Of a stretch of DNA of 64,000 bases, positions 10,183 through 22,384 are shown in pieces. How positions within the stretch are numbered: the first letter of the stretch is position 1; the number at the start of each line of letters is the position of its first letter. The translations under genes were made by a program, and so were the position numbers. Source of the stretch: Girardinichthys multiradiatus (lineage: Eukaryota > Chordata > Actinopteri > Cyprinodontiformes > Goodeidae). The notes below the pieces were generated by a model, which made no database searches, had not been told where the DNA came from, and was given only the letters and a program-made list of their open reading frames with translations. Where the stretch lies: assembly GCF_021462225.1 (NCBI RefSeq), contig NC_061800.1, forward strand, positions 10,449,002 through 10,513,001, read 5' to 3'.

Positions 10183-13100
10183 GTCCTTATTTCAGGGATA
10201 CACAGAAATGATTTAACTTTGTGTTAACATAGGGATTACTGTGAATGAACTGCCTTAAAACATGTCAAGGAGGTGAAAGTGTTCACTTTGACTATGCTCT
10301 GAAGTTTTTCTGGGGAGTGTTGTTATAGCAGCAGTCCACAGTAGTATGACCCATTTCTTTAGATATATCCATCTTATGATAAATCTGGAGTAAAAGAGTT
10401 AGCAAACATGATTAGATTTATAAAATAAATATCAATTTAATTTCAAGAATTTACAATCTTCATCATTTAACTAAAATCATTTTTGTATTACTACCTGCAT
10501 TCTCACATTAATGCCATTTAGTTTTCCACCAACACCTCTGAAATTTCCATAGTGGGAAGAATAATTTCCTGGTATGTTGGTTTCTTCAGTCAAACCAAAG
10601 TTAAATGGAGGTCAAGTAAGAGACTGACTTGTTACCAGTTGATCCGTTACTGCTGCAATGCTATATTTGCCACTAACAGCACATGGACTTTATTAATGCG
10701 CTTGTAGTGGAGTGAACTATACATCTAAACTTCTACAGCACTTTTTAAATTAATTTTGACAACAAATATTGTTCACAAGAAATTCATGCTCACCTTTTAA
10801 TGAAATATATTAAACTTTTTAATAGTTTCATTATACAAAATTATAATTCCAAAGCAGAAAATATGATTATAATTATTATTAGCATTCATTGATAGGCATG
10901 CATCATCACTCCCATTCCTTCCAACAACATCCAATAACTTTATGCTAGCAAGTTGTTCAAAGGTTCTCCTAAACAGCAGCAGTGAATGGAAGCATCCAAA
11001 AGTCTCACTTATCATCACATAATCAGTCCAAGTTTTATTCCTGATGGTTTAACTGCTGGTAGTTTTCCAGCAATATGTTGAAAAGTCTCTTCAAGCTAAT
11101 GCTACAAATGTGGAGATAAACAGTGAAGTTAAAATACTGCTATATCTGCCATTCATTTAGCTCAGACACTGAGGAAAAACAAGTCAGAGCTGCAGCTAAT
11201 TATTGTGGGTAACATGCCAGAGGAGTGTTTGCAGAGAGCAGTTGACTTATTTATGAAAGACATCCGTGGACTTGAGCAGAAGCTTTGTACTAAAATATAA
11301 ACTGCTGCAAAACAACAAATTATCTTACATAGGAAGATGTGCTTACAAGCACCCGCTCTCACCTTGATAGTCTGGCTGTTTACTGCCTGCTTGACCTGTT
11401 GTAGCTGTGGCTTCATACTGCTTTGAAAAAAGGGGACTGTTTTTGGTTGGCAAAGATAAATGCCCTGTTATTTTCAGAAATCTCACCCACTCTTCTTGCT
11501 CAGCAGGATGTTTGGTGAAAGTAAGAGTGCTCACTCCATTGTTTTCTGTGTTGACAATACGCGGAACACATCCCTTTGACATACTTTGCCCAGGAAAGCA
11601 ATCTGTTTTAAACTGCAGTTCAAAATGCAACAACATGCTTATTCAAGAGTGCTTTCCCATTAAAGACTATTTTTAATTTAAAACATTTTGCTTTAAAAGT
11701 ACTCATCAGTTTTTTAAAACAATAGGAACATGTTGTGATTTATTTTTTGTTTCATGCTTTCAAAATTCTTAAATTTTCCCCTCCCTCGTTGCTTGAAACA
11801 GTACAGATGAATGGCTGTAAAGTATATTTAAGATGAACTGTTAATGAACATTAACCATGTTACAATGCACACTCCTTCATGGGGCTAGACTTGTTTCTTG
11901 TCACCAGTTACTGTTTTAAAAAGTGAACTGCCTGCTGTATCAAATGGCTGCTTGTCTCAGATCATTTCTACTGCTGTGGGTTTTCTATATTTTGTTTTGT
12001 TGAAAAACATGAAGTGTCTGTCAGCGTGTTTCCAGTAATAAAACTGTACTAATATATGCTGTAGTTGTTAGGTGCACCTACTGTTAGGAAATCAAAGGGT
12101 AGATATCTACAGATGTTTGACTGGTATTTAGTCAGACTTAACAGATACTGCATAATAAAAGCAAAGAGGGTAAAGAAATCACAGATGCCTAAGAAGTATT
12201 CAGCTTCGACACAGACTGATTTATTGCAGGACTCAAAATGACTGCTTGCTTTTTAAACCTCTACATTGTACTGTGAGTTTCTTACCACAGGGGGGCAGCA
12301 CACAAGAAATTACTCTCAGTTGTATGATTTATTGTTTGCTTTATTGCAGTATTATTCAGGTATAATTTCCATTTCTTCAAGAATTTAAAGATCTTCTATA
12401 CATTAAATAGTATTAATGCCAGTTTGAAAATAAGGGTTTGATTATATCATACCTTTTATTATATTATCATGCTTGGACCTCATCAAAAGCAGGAATGCAA
12501 GAGGAGAAAATAAACATTCAGACAAGATAGATTTGGCCAGCACCTCAACTATACCTTCATGTTAAATACAACTACAGAAATTACACAAAGCAGCAAACCA
12601 AAAAGCCTCATTTAACTAAACCTCCACTGACAGAAAATGTTTAAATGCCTGTTTCAGATTTAGAGGACACTGAGTAGTGACATCATCAGAATAACAAATC
12701 TTCTTCAAAATCTTATACAGACTACAATGAAACTCAAAAATGTTATTTTTGCGATTAAACTCTTAAGAAGAGCAGGTTTTAGGAGGACTGAGTATTTAAA
12801 TGTCAGTTTTATCTCCAGTGCAGAGATGCACTAAGTCCAGCTTAGTTTAAACAGAGCCAGTGAAAGCAACTACATGCTCACTGCATGAATCAAAATTTGA
12901 TTAATCTACATCCTGAAGTCAGGCATGTGTAAGAACCAGATGACTGATCTATTACCCCACCACAAAAAATGAAGTTTTACATTTTTGAATCAAATATCAA
13001 ATATATGCAACAAAAGCCTTTGATGATCCTCTTTTGACGTAAAAGTCATTTTATTTCACATTTCCTGCAGATTCCTTTTCCTCAAGCATAGTTTCCTGAA

Positions 13101-13680
13101 ACCTGGACTATTTTTTACTCTGTTCAGGAAATCCATATCCTCATACCAGCCCGTTTAATATAGAACACAATGGTTTTTATACAAACTACATGGGCTTTTT
13201 AATATGAGTTAAAGTCCTTGGGAATGTTCTGAGTTTTTTCTCAGTCTGCGCAGAGTGGACACTGTTTTTAAGCTGGAATTCTGGTAAACAAAGAGAAATT
13301 TGACTCATTTTTCTTGTTTCCTGGTAACTAAACTAATAATGATGCATCATGTTACACTTTAACTCTAAGCTTAGTTTGTTTTAACCAGGCAATTCACTGG
13401 TCAGACACATTCAGTGACATTAAAGTAAATGACAAAACATGAAGTAGTAAAGCTATGAAAGAGTCCAGCGTTCTACCATGGCCTTTAAAAAGAAAGCAGA
13501 AAGAAAGTGACTTAGATCTGTGCCATCATTCAGTGCATCCTTCCTCTCCTGAGCTCCTTCTCTATCGCGCTGCATAAAATTCAGGCCTGCTAGTTTTCTG
13601 CACAGATAATAAAAACAACAGCTCTGAAATGCATTTCTGGTCCCTGGTGGACACCAGGTCTCCTCTGTTCCTCCTCATCG
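10183..13680. other. nek5-alg11 intergenic stretch (convergent 3' ends)
   Basis: This lies between the two converging stop codons. Possible nek5 poly(A) signals on the plus strand are AATAAA at 10424-10429 and 12037-12042, the latter followed by GT-rich sequence. A possible alg11 signal on the minus strand is at 13050-13055. Apart from a weak THAP-like remnant near 11.4-11.6 kb, I recognise nothing else. Confidence 0.5.
11343..11636 (-). pseudogene. Possible THAP zinc-finger remnant (transposon-derived)
   Basis: The 97-codon frame contains VSTLTFTKHPAEQEEWVRF followed by LPTKNSPLFSKQYEA. This pattern recalls the THAP domain, where a hydrophobic F-x-F-P segment precedes a tryptophan helix and a C-S-x-H-F end. 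Here the expected zinc ligands of the final block are replaced (SPLFSKQY), so the fold would not bind zinc. THAP domains occur in cellular genes and in P- and Kolobok-type transposases. No further transposase could be followed. This is a weak resemblance only. Confidence 0.3.
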
Positions 13681-16600
13681 TTAGTTCAGCAGACACTCTG
13701 TGGCAGCGAGGAAACAGGCTTCAAACTCCTGGTCTGAAAATCGTCCCACGGATTCCCGGGCTGCGCGCTTTATCTCCAGTTTAGCCGAAGGCGACAGCGC
13801 CAGGATGGTTTCCATGGCTGCAGCGTAACTGTCCTCGCTGTCCGCCAGGAAGCCCGTCTGTCTGCCCTCGTGCGGCACCACGATGTCCAGCTTCGGACCT
13901 CCTGACTTGTGGGCGAGAACGATGGTGCCTGCAGCCATGCACTCCACAACACCTGGAAAGAGAGACAGGATGAATGTCTAAACCAGGTGATCTGATCCAG
14001 GGTCAGTACCTGCTGAAATGACTGAGGTGGGATTATTTTTATGAAACAGTTTGTGTGAATAACTGTATTATCAACAGAATGTGGTTTTCACAACCATGCC
14101 CAAATCCTCTATGTGTTTTGAGTCTCTAGCAAACAGATTACCACGTATTTTTACAGAGGGGCTAAGGAGCCACAGCTGCGGGCTGCAGACCCCTGCATAG
14201 ATCTACTGCTGCCAGTGCCTTCATCATTCAGCTAATTAGTACAGAGTTCACCTGTAATTTAATCTCAGTATAAATCCAGCTGTTCTGTGAAGGCCTCAGA
14301 GGTTTGTTTGAGGACATTAATGAGATTGTGGAGAAGTTTAAAGCAGAGTTAGGTTAGAAAACAATAACCCTGGCTTTGATCGTCCCGTTGAGCTCTGTCT
14401 AATCCATCGTCCAAAACTGATTCCCGACCTGTCTGCTGTGCTGTGTTCCTTGCAAACCTCTCAAGACATGGCCGTCCACCTAAACCGACAGGCTGGGCAA
14501 AGAGAGCATTAAGAGAGAAGCAGCCAAGAGGCCCATGGTGACTTTGGAGGAGCTGCAGAGACGCAAAAGACTCCACAAACTGGCTTTAATGCAAAAAATT
14601 CAACCATGCATTTCTTTTTTGTTAAAACTTGTATCTACATATTTACAGAAATAAGTTTATTTCCCTTTTGTATTTCTGAAAAAAATGTCCTCATTGAGAG
14701 CAAAGTGGAACCGAGGCCAAATTCTTTGTTTGTGAGCCCAGACTTAGCAAATGAAGCTGATTCTGATGCAAGTCAGACGTCTCCAACCCTGGTCCTCGGG
14801 GCCCACTGTCCTGCATGTTTTAGGTGCTTCCTTTGTGCTGTTTGTGATTAACAGGTTTCTGCAGCACTTCACGGCATTCTGAGGAGGTAATGCAACCCTT
14901 CGAATCAATAGGGCTGGAGTAGGGACACATCTAAGACATGCTGGATAGTGGAACCAGGAATGGGGACCACTGATCTAAGTGACACAGCAATCATGTGGAA
15001 GAAAGTTCTCTGGTCAGATCAGACCAAAATGTAGTTTTTGGCCTCCATCCAAACACTATGTGGTGGAAAGCTAACACTGCACATAACTCTAAACACCTGA
15101 TCCACTCCTAGAAACATGGTGGAGGCAGCATCAGGCTTTCCTTTAGCAGGAACACTGAAGCTGGTCACAACAGAGAAGATGGATGGAGGTAAACAGAGCA
15201 ATCCTGAGAGAAATCTGAGCTCGAGCTGTTCTGGAAGGAAGAATGTTTTTCCACTACAGTTTTACAGACAATTGTAGAGTCGGTCTCTAAAATCCCTCAT
15301 GAAACGGATTCAAGTTTGTGAAGCTTTTTGCGATGCACTGTAACATATTATTAATTATGTGTAAATTAATTTACTTTTTCCAAAATGCAAATGAATGTTG
15401 ATTCTTTTCTTGATATATCTAAAATATAAAAGCACAGATTCTGGCCATGATGCTGAATGAGTTCTCACCAATGCCAAAGTGTTCATTCCACATAGTGTGC
15501 AGCCCGATGGTAGCGTTCACCAGCTCCCTCTTCAGCTCCTCAAACGGAACGTTGAGTCTGAAGTCAACGCGGTCTGAGACGCCAAGCTCCTGACAGAGTC
15601 CCCGCAGCATCAGCACCCTGTCCTCGTCTTCCTGATTCCTGCAGCCACCTATCAGCACCAGCCGCAGTGTCTCCCTCCCCCCGGGACCGTCGCCCTTCCT
15701 GTCTAGCAGTTTGCGAAATGCTCTAATTTGCAGCGGGTGGTCCTTCTCTGGCCTGAACTGACCCACCGACACGATGGAGTGGCACTTCGTGTCTACCCCT
15801 CCTCTACCTTCCTCTTCACTCCCCAGCTCCCGTCCCAGCTCCTCCCAGCCCTCCTCCAGCTCATCTTCATCCTCCCCCTCCAGTGGTATGTCCAGAAAGG
15901 CCCCGACATCGCAGGGCGGGTAGACTATGCTGGTGCGGCTGGGTGCGCGCCACAGAGCCAGGATGTGCCCCAGCGTCCAGGTGGAGTTCACCATGACAAC
16001 ATCGCTGCAGGAGCCGGCCAGGCCATAGAGTAGAGCGAAGCAGCAGTAGTACACCACCTTCAGCGCGCTCAGCACAGGGTTTCTGGAGATGAAGTCTGCA
16101 TTATTGAACCTGAAATCAAAGAAGGAAGACAGATGGTTTTGTGGGAACCATTTTCAAGTTGCTGCTTAGAATCAGATTTTGCTGCTAGAAAGCATTTTAT
16201 TAACAAGTGGTTATGCAGGGGTAGAAGAAAAGAAGTATTTGTGTCCTGGTGCACTGTTACCTGGGGTTCCTCTCTCGGACCACAGACAACATGTCCGTGC
16301 TGACGGTTGGATAGTGAACATAGCTCGCCACCTTGCAGCCTCCCAAGTAGCGGAAGATCGGAAGTGTGAAGGCGTAGCCCATCGAGTCCACGTACAGGTC
16401 GGGAACAAAAGCTGTGAGTGCTTCCCACCCTGAAACAGACACATACGCACCAATTATAGCTGCAAAAGGAACAAAACCCTGTAAGACACAGATAGAGAAA
16501 TGTTTCCAGTGGTTATTTCGCTGGCTGAAAATCAAGTCATTCATTTGAGGAATGGAATATTTCTGCTTAATAAAATACACACTTTCCTTTCCTTTACTGA

Positions 16601-18548
16601 CTTAAACTTGACCAAAACTGACCCTAAAAACTGAGCTATGTATATTTTACTTTTTCTAAACTCTAACATTCATCCCATATTGGATTGTGGTCCTGTCTTA
16701 CCAAGGAACATGGAGCCCAGACTCTGGCCCAGCAGGGTGAAGTGAGGGTAAGAACCGGCCTCCACCAGCCCACGGTGCCGCAGGAAGACGAAGTTGACGG
16801 GTCGAGGCAGCATTATGTTGAAACGCTGCCGCGCTCCCTCCAGAATCTGCTCACCAGTCACTCCCTTATCCCCCGTGTACACCACAAATGAAACGTTGGG
16901 GTCTCTGGAATGATGGGGACACAACAAGTTATCCAAGCTGAGGTTTTCAAACATTTAACGTACCGTGTTTATCAAAAAATATTAACTCCCTTGGAAACTC
17001 ACAAACAAACTTCAGTGTGTTTTATTGAGATGTTAGGTGGTAGACCAACACAGGTCGTAACTGAATGTTTTCACCTGCATACAAAACCCTGTGTGGAGGA
17101 AAGTTAACCCTGAACACACTATGCTGGTTAGGAAACATGGTGGTAGGAGCATCATGCTGTGGGGATGCTTTTCTTCCGCCTCAACAGGAAAGCTGATCAG
17201 AGATGATGAGAAGATTGATGATGGAGTTGAATACAGGACAATCCTGGTGGAAACCCTTTTGGTAGAGGCTACAGAGACTGGGCTGGAGCTTTACCTTCCA
17301 GCAGGAGAACATTCCTAAGCATAAGCAGAGCAACAGATGCATAGATAGATCATATTCACGTGTTAGAACTGCCCAGTCAAAGTCCAGACCTAATTCCAAT
17401 TGAGAATCTGTGGGTAGGACTTTAAAACGGATGCTTAAAGATGGTCTCCGTTGAGTCTGACTGAGCCTGGGCTGTTGTGTAAAGTAGAATAGGCAGAAGT
17501 TTCAGTCTGAAGATGTGCAAAACTGGTCAAGACTTATACACAGCTGTGCTTGCAGCAAAAGGTGCTTCTAGTGTTGACTCGGTGGGCTCAGTCATTTGTG
17601 TTGACCTATCATAAAATCTCTGTAAAATATACTGAAGTTTGTGTTTGTAACATGACAACAGGAAAGAGTTCAAAGATTAGGAATACTTTGGCAAGGCACA
17701 ATATATGGAGGTAGTTTTGTTAGAGTGAAAGGTTTATTTTTCATGTTATAGCAGAAAACTGTACATTACTGAAGTCTAAGAAAAGTACTCAACCATAATT
17801 AGGTTATGTGGTCAATAGATACTATGGTAGTTAACGCTGACAGTCCGGTCACTGTGACCAGACACTTGTTTGCTCACATTTCCGGTTGAGGAAACAATGA
17901 AAACCTTTGCTTCAGTCTTAAACCTTGACTGTCTCAGTAACATCACACATTGGCGTTTTTGTTGCACATCACCAGATTGCACTTTATTCCCAAGGACATT
18001 TCGAACAGCTGGAGCAATCCGTTACCGGTTCATGAGGGCCCTCAGGGAGCACCAGAGCACCCGCTCCCCGCCTCCGCCGGCGTTGCAGTACGGGTGGAAG
18101 AAAGCCACCGCCGGGCCGCCCTCCTGAGCGCGGCGGGACGTGCGGCGACCCTGCAGCCACATGCGGAGCCCCAGCAGGGCCAGCAGCAGCAGCAGGGTCA
18201 GGGCCAGGCTGAGGTAGACGCAGGGCATCACCAGGGGCCACAGCAACCTGCGGTGGGGAACACAGAGAACTGAGAGCAGGGTGGACACCGAAACTCAGTC
18301 CTGAGCGATTTAAACCCTGTTTTATCAGCTACTTTCAGTTTGAGGTTAGCCTGCTAAATGCTAGTGAGGATAAACTTAGCGTTGTTCCCTCGATACAACT
18401 TTAGGCGTTAAATTCATTTATTTTTCTTCGACACTTTCTTGCTGTACGATTTCAGCTTTCTAGCTACAAAAACCTGGGAACACATGTACCTCATCAAGTC
18501 GCAGAAACACAGAGAGAAGTGGTGATGGTGATGTTCATGTCCTGCCAT
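13681..18548 (-). CDS. alg11: Alg11, GDP-Man:Man3GlcNAc2-PP-dolichol alpha-1,2-mannosyltransferase
   Basis: Six exons, all phase-consistent: 18490-18548, 18026-18247, 16702-16904, 16261-16429, 15469-16109, 13681-13952, giving 521 residues (human about 492). The enzyme adds the fourth and fifth mannoses to the dolichol-linked N-glycan precursor on the cytosolic face of the endoplasmic reticulum. Residues about 22-47 form a leucine-rich membrane anchor. [16 protein letters not shown] (68-83) is the donor-site glycine loop. SVGQFRPEK (about 331-339) and the GT4 E-x7-E motif in [15 protein letters not shown] are conserved, and the two glutamates of the latter are split by the last intron. The N-terminus is M-A-G-H-E followed by five histidines. 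An acidic stretch of about 30 residues (295-324) follows [14 protein letters not shown], where human is short. The start is the first ATG of exon 1. A longer GTG-initiated reading of exon 2 ignores the clear acceptor at 18248-18250. Confidence 0.95.
14255..15420 (+). mobile_element. Tc1-like transposon remnants in alg11 intron 5
   Basis: The segment beginning 'cagtataaatccagctgttc' closely resembles that at 2170-2190 in another Tc1 remnant. Downstream, 'gtggtggaaagctaacactg' and 'aaacatggtggaggcagcat' are the decayed transposase block that reads NMVEAAS-like. A LINE tail is inserted or embedded at 14695-14771. No frame survives. Confidence 0.6.
14695..14771 (+). repeat. Solo 3' tail of the Rex1-like LINE family
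   Basis: The sequence from 'gagagcaaagtggaaccgag' to 'gaagctgattctgatg' matches the 3' ends at 22305-22380 and 23885-23968. This looks like an extreme 5'-truncated insertion, or the decayed end of a longer one. Confidence 0.6.
16945..17720 (+). mobile_element. Tc1-like transposon remnant in alg11 intron 2
   Basis: The left end shows a terminal-repeat-like 'tattaactcccttggaaact'. The frame at 17091-17318 holds a decayed transposase middle: [20 protein letters not shown] corresponds to the [17 protein letters not shown] block before the second catalytic Asp. The following bases contain a [17 protein letters not shown] reading with frameshifts. It lies on the strand opposite to alg11. Confidence 0.65.
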
Positions 18549-18650
18549 TTTGACAACAGCTTCCTACGTCACAACACAACCCGTCATCTGACCGAGCCTC
18601 CGCTCTGTGATTGGCTTAGCGTTTGTTTACCTGAACGTCATCAACATGTG
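18549..18650 (-). promoter_or_regulatory. Candidate alg11 promoter with inverted CCAAT box
   Basis: About 60 bp upstream of the alg11 ATG, 'gattggct' (about 18609-18616) gives CCAAT on the gene's strand, an NF-Y-type element common in TATA-less housekeeping promoters. No TATA box is seen. The transcription start cannot be placed from sequence. Confidence 0.4.
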
Positions 18651-20270
18651 ATTTGACTCCGAGGAGATTCGGCTTTGTTTAACAGTTTTAGGCGCAAAAC
18701 TGCACCACATGCAATTTATTTTGGAGCAGAACGATAAGAACTGCAAAAGGACGTAATCTGGAAATGATATTTCCATCTTTGTAGTCATGGTGACGTCAGT
18801 CTTCCTTAACATCAGCCGGTGGATCATCCGGGATGAGCCCTGTCTGAGCGATCTGAGCTTATTAATTAAGTTATCAAAAGCTGTCAAAGTAAATTAGCGG
18901 TAGTAACATCTAAAACCCCCACAGAGTCTGTACAGTATTCTGTCTATTCAAATCACGATGAGGGAAAGCAGTCTGTTCTTTAAGTTCTCAAGAGAAACAT
19001 CTTTAATCTGTCACTAAACTTTTCTTTTTTCTAGATTGAAAAATACTGCAAGATTCAAAGTACAGGCATCAAATCTAAAAAAAAAAGGGAATTGAAAATG
19101 GGGCAGCCAGATATGTTTGTGACTTTCACATTTTTACATGCATGCGTGAAATGAGAGGAGGCATCAGTTCCTATTTTCCAAGTAACAAGTCCTCTTCTTG
19201 GGATTTGTTTTCGGTGCTGCTGACGGTCCAGTATTAGTGCAGGCTTTGGACTGATGCTTTCAATCTACATCGTTGCAGGTCCGGGAAAGCCCAACAAGCA
19301 CGTACTTCTCTACATTCACATCCAAAAATACAGATTCACATTTCACAGTTGCAGACAGTGGTGGCACCTGTTGCTACTTACGTCAAGAAACCTCCGCCCT
19401 ATGATGACACATTATTGGATCTGAGCTCCCTGATCAAAAAAGGTCTATTTGTCCCAATGTATTGACATCATTGTTTATCTTTAACAGCATGCATCATTGT
19501 CAGAGTTCTTGAGCAACAATGAAAGTGCTGGCTCTGCGGATCCAAGCTGCAGCACAGCAATCTCCTTAAAGAATAAAGCCAGAGTTTTTGTGAGCCCTGC
19601 TATTTAGTCATTTCTTGCTGATTCATAACCATAGCAACTTTATAATAAATTTATTTTTGGACTGTTGCTAGAACAAGTCATCATTAGGTAAGATCCCTTC
19701 ATCAGGTTTTAGCCAGCCTGCTCAATAAAACCCCATAACTGACTGTACAGGGAAACCACTGCCTATAGCTAGACTGATGGAGCTGCCAAATGCTGGGGAG
19801 GATGGTGGATAGCACTGTTTTGTTGTCTTGCTATTTTCATGTGTTGCCAAATTAGAAATAATTCTAGTTATTTAATAAGCTAACCTAATGAAACTGATAG
19901 GAGCTCATAGTCTGGCAGCAGAAACACATTTCACCCTCAGAGAGAATCTGTTGGGGAACATCTGCAGGAGCCAGATGTTGTCAGCAGACATTATGAAAGG
20001 CTTTGCATTTATTTGTAATTAATAACCCTGCAAAGCTTAACTGGTTTACTGACTTCATGTCTTCACATGTTACTAAATGAACATCATTATATCTAACTGT
20101 ATAAACTGAAGAGATGTGACATTTGTATTTGCTTTAATTGACTCCCGTTTTGCCAAAAAAAAAGAGAAAGGATTGTTTCATATTTATATGTTAGCATGCT
20201 TTATCAGCTTATTTTGAAGAACTATGGAGTTTGCACACATCCGTTAAAGATATGAGTAAACCCCAAATTA
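18650..20270. other. Intergenic, no recognised content
   Basis: I see no coding exon, RNA gene or clear repeat here, apart from A-rich runs (about 19077-19087) and possible old repeat fragments. Short open frames have no coding character. Confidence 0.4.
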
Positions 20271-20650
20271 TTCACACCCCATGGGAGATTGAAAATTAAA
20301 GTTATCTTTGAATATTAACATTATGTTTCTTCTGACTGGAAGTAATATGAACATTTTGGAGTGGCCCAGTCAGAGTTCGACTTGAATCTGAGAATCTGTG
20401 GATGGAGCTAAAGATTAGGGTGATGGTAAGGAGGTCTTCCAACCTCAATGACTTGGAGATTTACCAAAGATAAATCATCAACGGCCACTGGAAAGATGCA
20501 AAACGCTGGCTGGTAATTATAAGAAGAATTTGGTTGCTGTAGCACCAATTAACATTTTTCTATTCCTTAGTGTGAAGGTAATAAATAATTTGGACTTCTT
20601 GACTGAGTGAAAATCATTTTGAATCTGAATCTGCCAGGTGTATGAATAAT
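20270..20650 (+). mobile_element. Tc1-like transposon remnant
   Basis: It shares 'attagggtgatggtaaggag' and the following 100 or so bases with the remnant at 1360-1800, including the block that reads as SRVRLESENLWMELK-like. The end is cut by, or abuts, the RTE LINE. Confidence 0.55.
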
Positions 20651-20651
20651 T

Positions 20652-22073
20652 TTGGGCTCTCTAATCAGCAGCTTCAAACCAACACACAGAGCCATTTGTT
20701 CCTCAGTTGTTCCTTATTCAACAACTATTTCCTGTATCATCCTAATGTTGCAGAGAAATGGGAATGAACTGTTCGCTTCAATCAACTACAGGGGGATCAC
20801 ACTCCTCAGCCTCCCTGGTAAGGCCTACGCCAGGGTATTGGAGAGGAGAGTCCGACCGATAGTCGAACCTCGGCTTCAGGAAGAGCAGTGTGGTTTTCGT
20901 CCCGGCCGTGGAACACTGGACCAGCTCTATACCCTCTACAGGGTACTCGAGGGTTCATGGGAGTTTGCCCAACCGGTTCACATGTGTTTTGTGGATCTGG
21001 AGAAGGCATTAGACTGTGTCCCTCGTGATGCCCTGTGGGGGGTGCTCCAGGAGTATGGAATCGGGGACCCTTTACTACGGGCCATCCGGTCCCTGTACGA
21101 GCGGAGCAGGAGTTTGGTTCGCATTGCCGGCACTAAGTCGGACCTGTTCCCAGTGCATGTTGGACTCCGGCAGGGCTGCCCTTTGTCACCGGTCCTGTTC
21201 AGAACTTTTATGGACAGGATTTCTAGACGCAGCCAAGGGCCGGAGGGGGTCTGGTTTGGGGACCAATGGATTTTGTCTCTTCTTTTTGCAGAAGACGTGG
21301 TCCTGCTGGCCCCCTCTAGCCAAGACCTACAGCATGAACTGGGGCGGTTCGCAGCCGAGTGTGAAGCGGCTGGGATGAAGATCAGCTCCTCCAAGTCCGA
21401 GGCCATGGTTCTCGACCAGAAAAGGGTGGCTTGTCCTCTTCAGATTGGAGGGGAGTTCCTGCCTCAAGTGGAGGAGTTTAAGTATCTCGGGGTCTTGTTC
21501 ACGAGTGAGGGAAGAATGGAGCGGGAGATCGACAGACGGATTGGTGCGGCTGCCACAGTAATGGGGGCGCTGTGCCGGTCCGTTGTGGTGAAGAGAGAGC
21601 TGAGCCGAAAAGCAAAGCTCTCAATTTACCGGTCGGTCTACGTTCCTACCCTCACCTATGGCCATGAACTTTGGGTCATGACCGAAAGAACGAGATCCCA
21701 GATACAAGCGGCTGAAATGAGCTTCCTCCGTAGGGTTGCCGGGCACTCCCTTAGAGATAGGGTGAGGAGCTCGGCCATCCGGGAGGAGCTCGGAGTAGAG
21801 CCGCTGCTCCTCCACATCGAGAGAAGCCAGTTGAGGTGGCTCGGGCATCTATATTGGATGCCTCCTGGACGCCTTCCTCGGGAGGTGTTCCAGGCACGTC
21901 CCACCGGGAGGAGGCCCAGGGGACGGCCCAGGACACGCTGGAGGAACTATGTCTCTCGGCTGGCCTGGGAACGCCTTGGGCTCCCCTTGGAGGAGCTGGA
22001 GGAGGTGTCTGGAGAGAGGGACGTCTGGGCGTCTCTGCTGAGTCTGTTGCCCCTGCGACCCGGTCCCGGATAA
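20652..22073 (+). pseudogene. RTE reverse transcriptase fragment with altered catalytic box
   Basis: One open frame of about 440 codons of element sequence. The first roughly 30 codons, before 20750, are host sequence. RT landmarks appear in order: NYRGITLLSLPGKAYARVLE, EEQCGFRPGRGTLDQL, FVDLEKALDCVPRDALW (palm motif A, with the second Asp of the usual pair conserved) and GLRQGCPLSPVLF. The catalytic FADD box is LLFAEDVVLL: the codon at 21291-21293 is GAA (Glu) instead of Asp. That loss should abolish polymerisation. The C-terminus (LRWLGHLYWMPPGRLPREV, then RPRGRPRTRW) is standard for RTE. The frame is open but the copy is dead. Confidence 0.8.
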
Positions 22074-22100
22074 GCGGAAGACGACGAGTACGAGAACTTT
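20750..22100 (+). mobile_element. 5'-truncated RTE-type LINE
   Basis: This is a non-LTR element carrying most of the reverse transcriptase and the C-terminal region. It ends just after 'ggataagcggaag', the usual 3' end of a very common fish RTE family, normally followed by a short tandem tail that is lost here. The 5' half with the endonuclease is missing. It is GC-rich compared with its flanks. Confidence 0.8.
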
Positions 22101-22299
22101 AAAATTAGTACATTTTCCAGCAAAGACAAACAAAACTCAAGATAACTGGATAGGTTTACCTCACTAGACTCAGTATAATTTACACTGCAGCCAGCAAGAC
22201 AAAGTACTGGTTCCTTTGTATATTTGTATATATGTATATTTAAGGACATAAAGATATATGCATAAATATATCTTATAACGCATTAAACAAACAAAAAAA

Positions 22300-22382
22300 A
22301 ACCCAGAGAGCAAAGTGTACCAGAGTCAAATTCCTTGTTTGTATTAATGAACTTCGCATTAAAGCTGATTCTGGTTCTGATA
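22300..22382 (+). repeat. Solo 3' tail of the Rex1-like LINE family
   Basis: 'gagagcaaagtgtaccagag' through 'attaaagctgattctggttc' is the same 3' end found at 23885-23968. A second member of the family begins right after it, so two insertions lie head-to-tail. Confidence 0.7.
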
Positions 22383-22384
22383 TT

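Noticed and set aside
18022..18288. 88-codon frame beginning [16 protein letters not shown] as the alg11 start
   Set aside because: It begins with GTG and runs through an intron. The acceptor at 18248-18250 and an upstream exon with ATG at 18546-18548 give a proper start in phase.
21016..21904. Several frames of 60-142 codons on both strands
   Set aside because: They are shadows of the GC-rich RTE reverse transcriptase frame.
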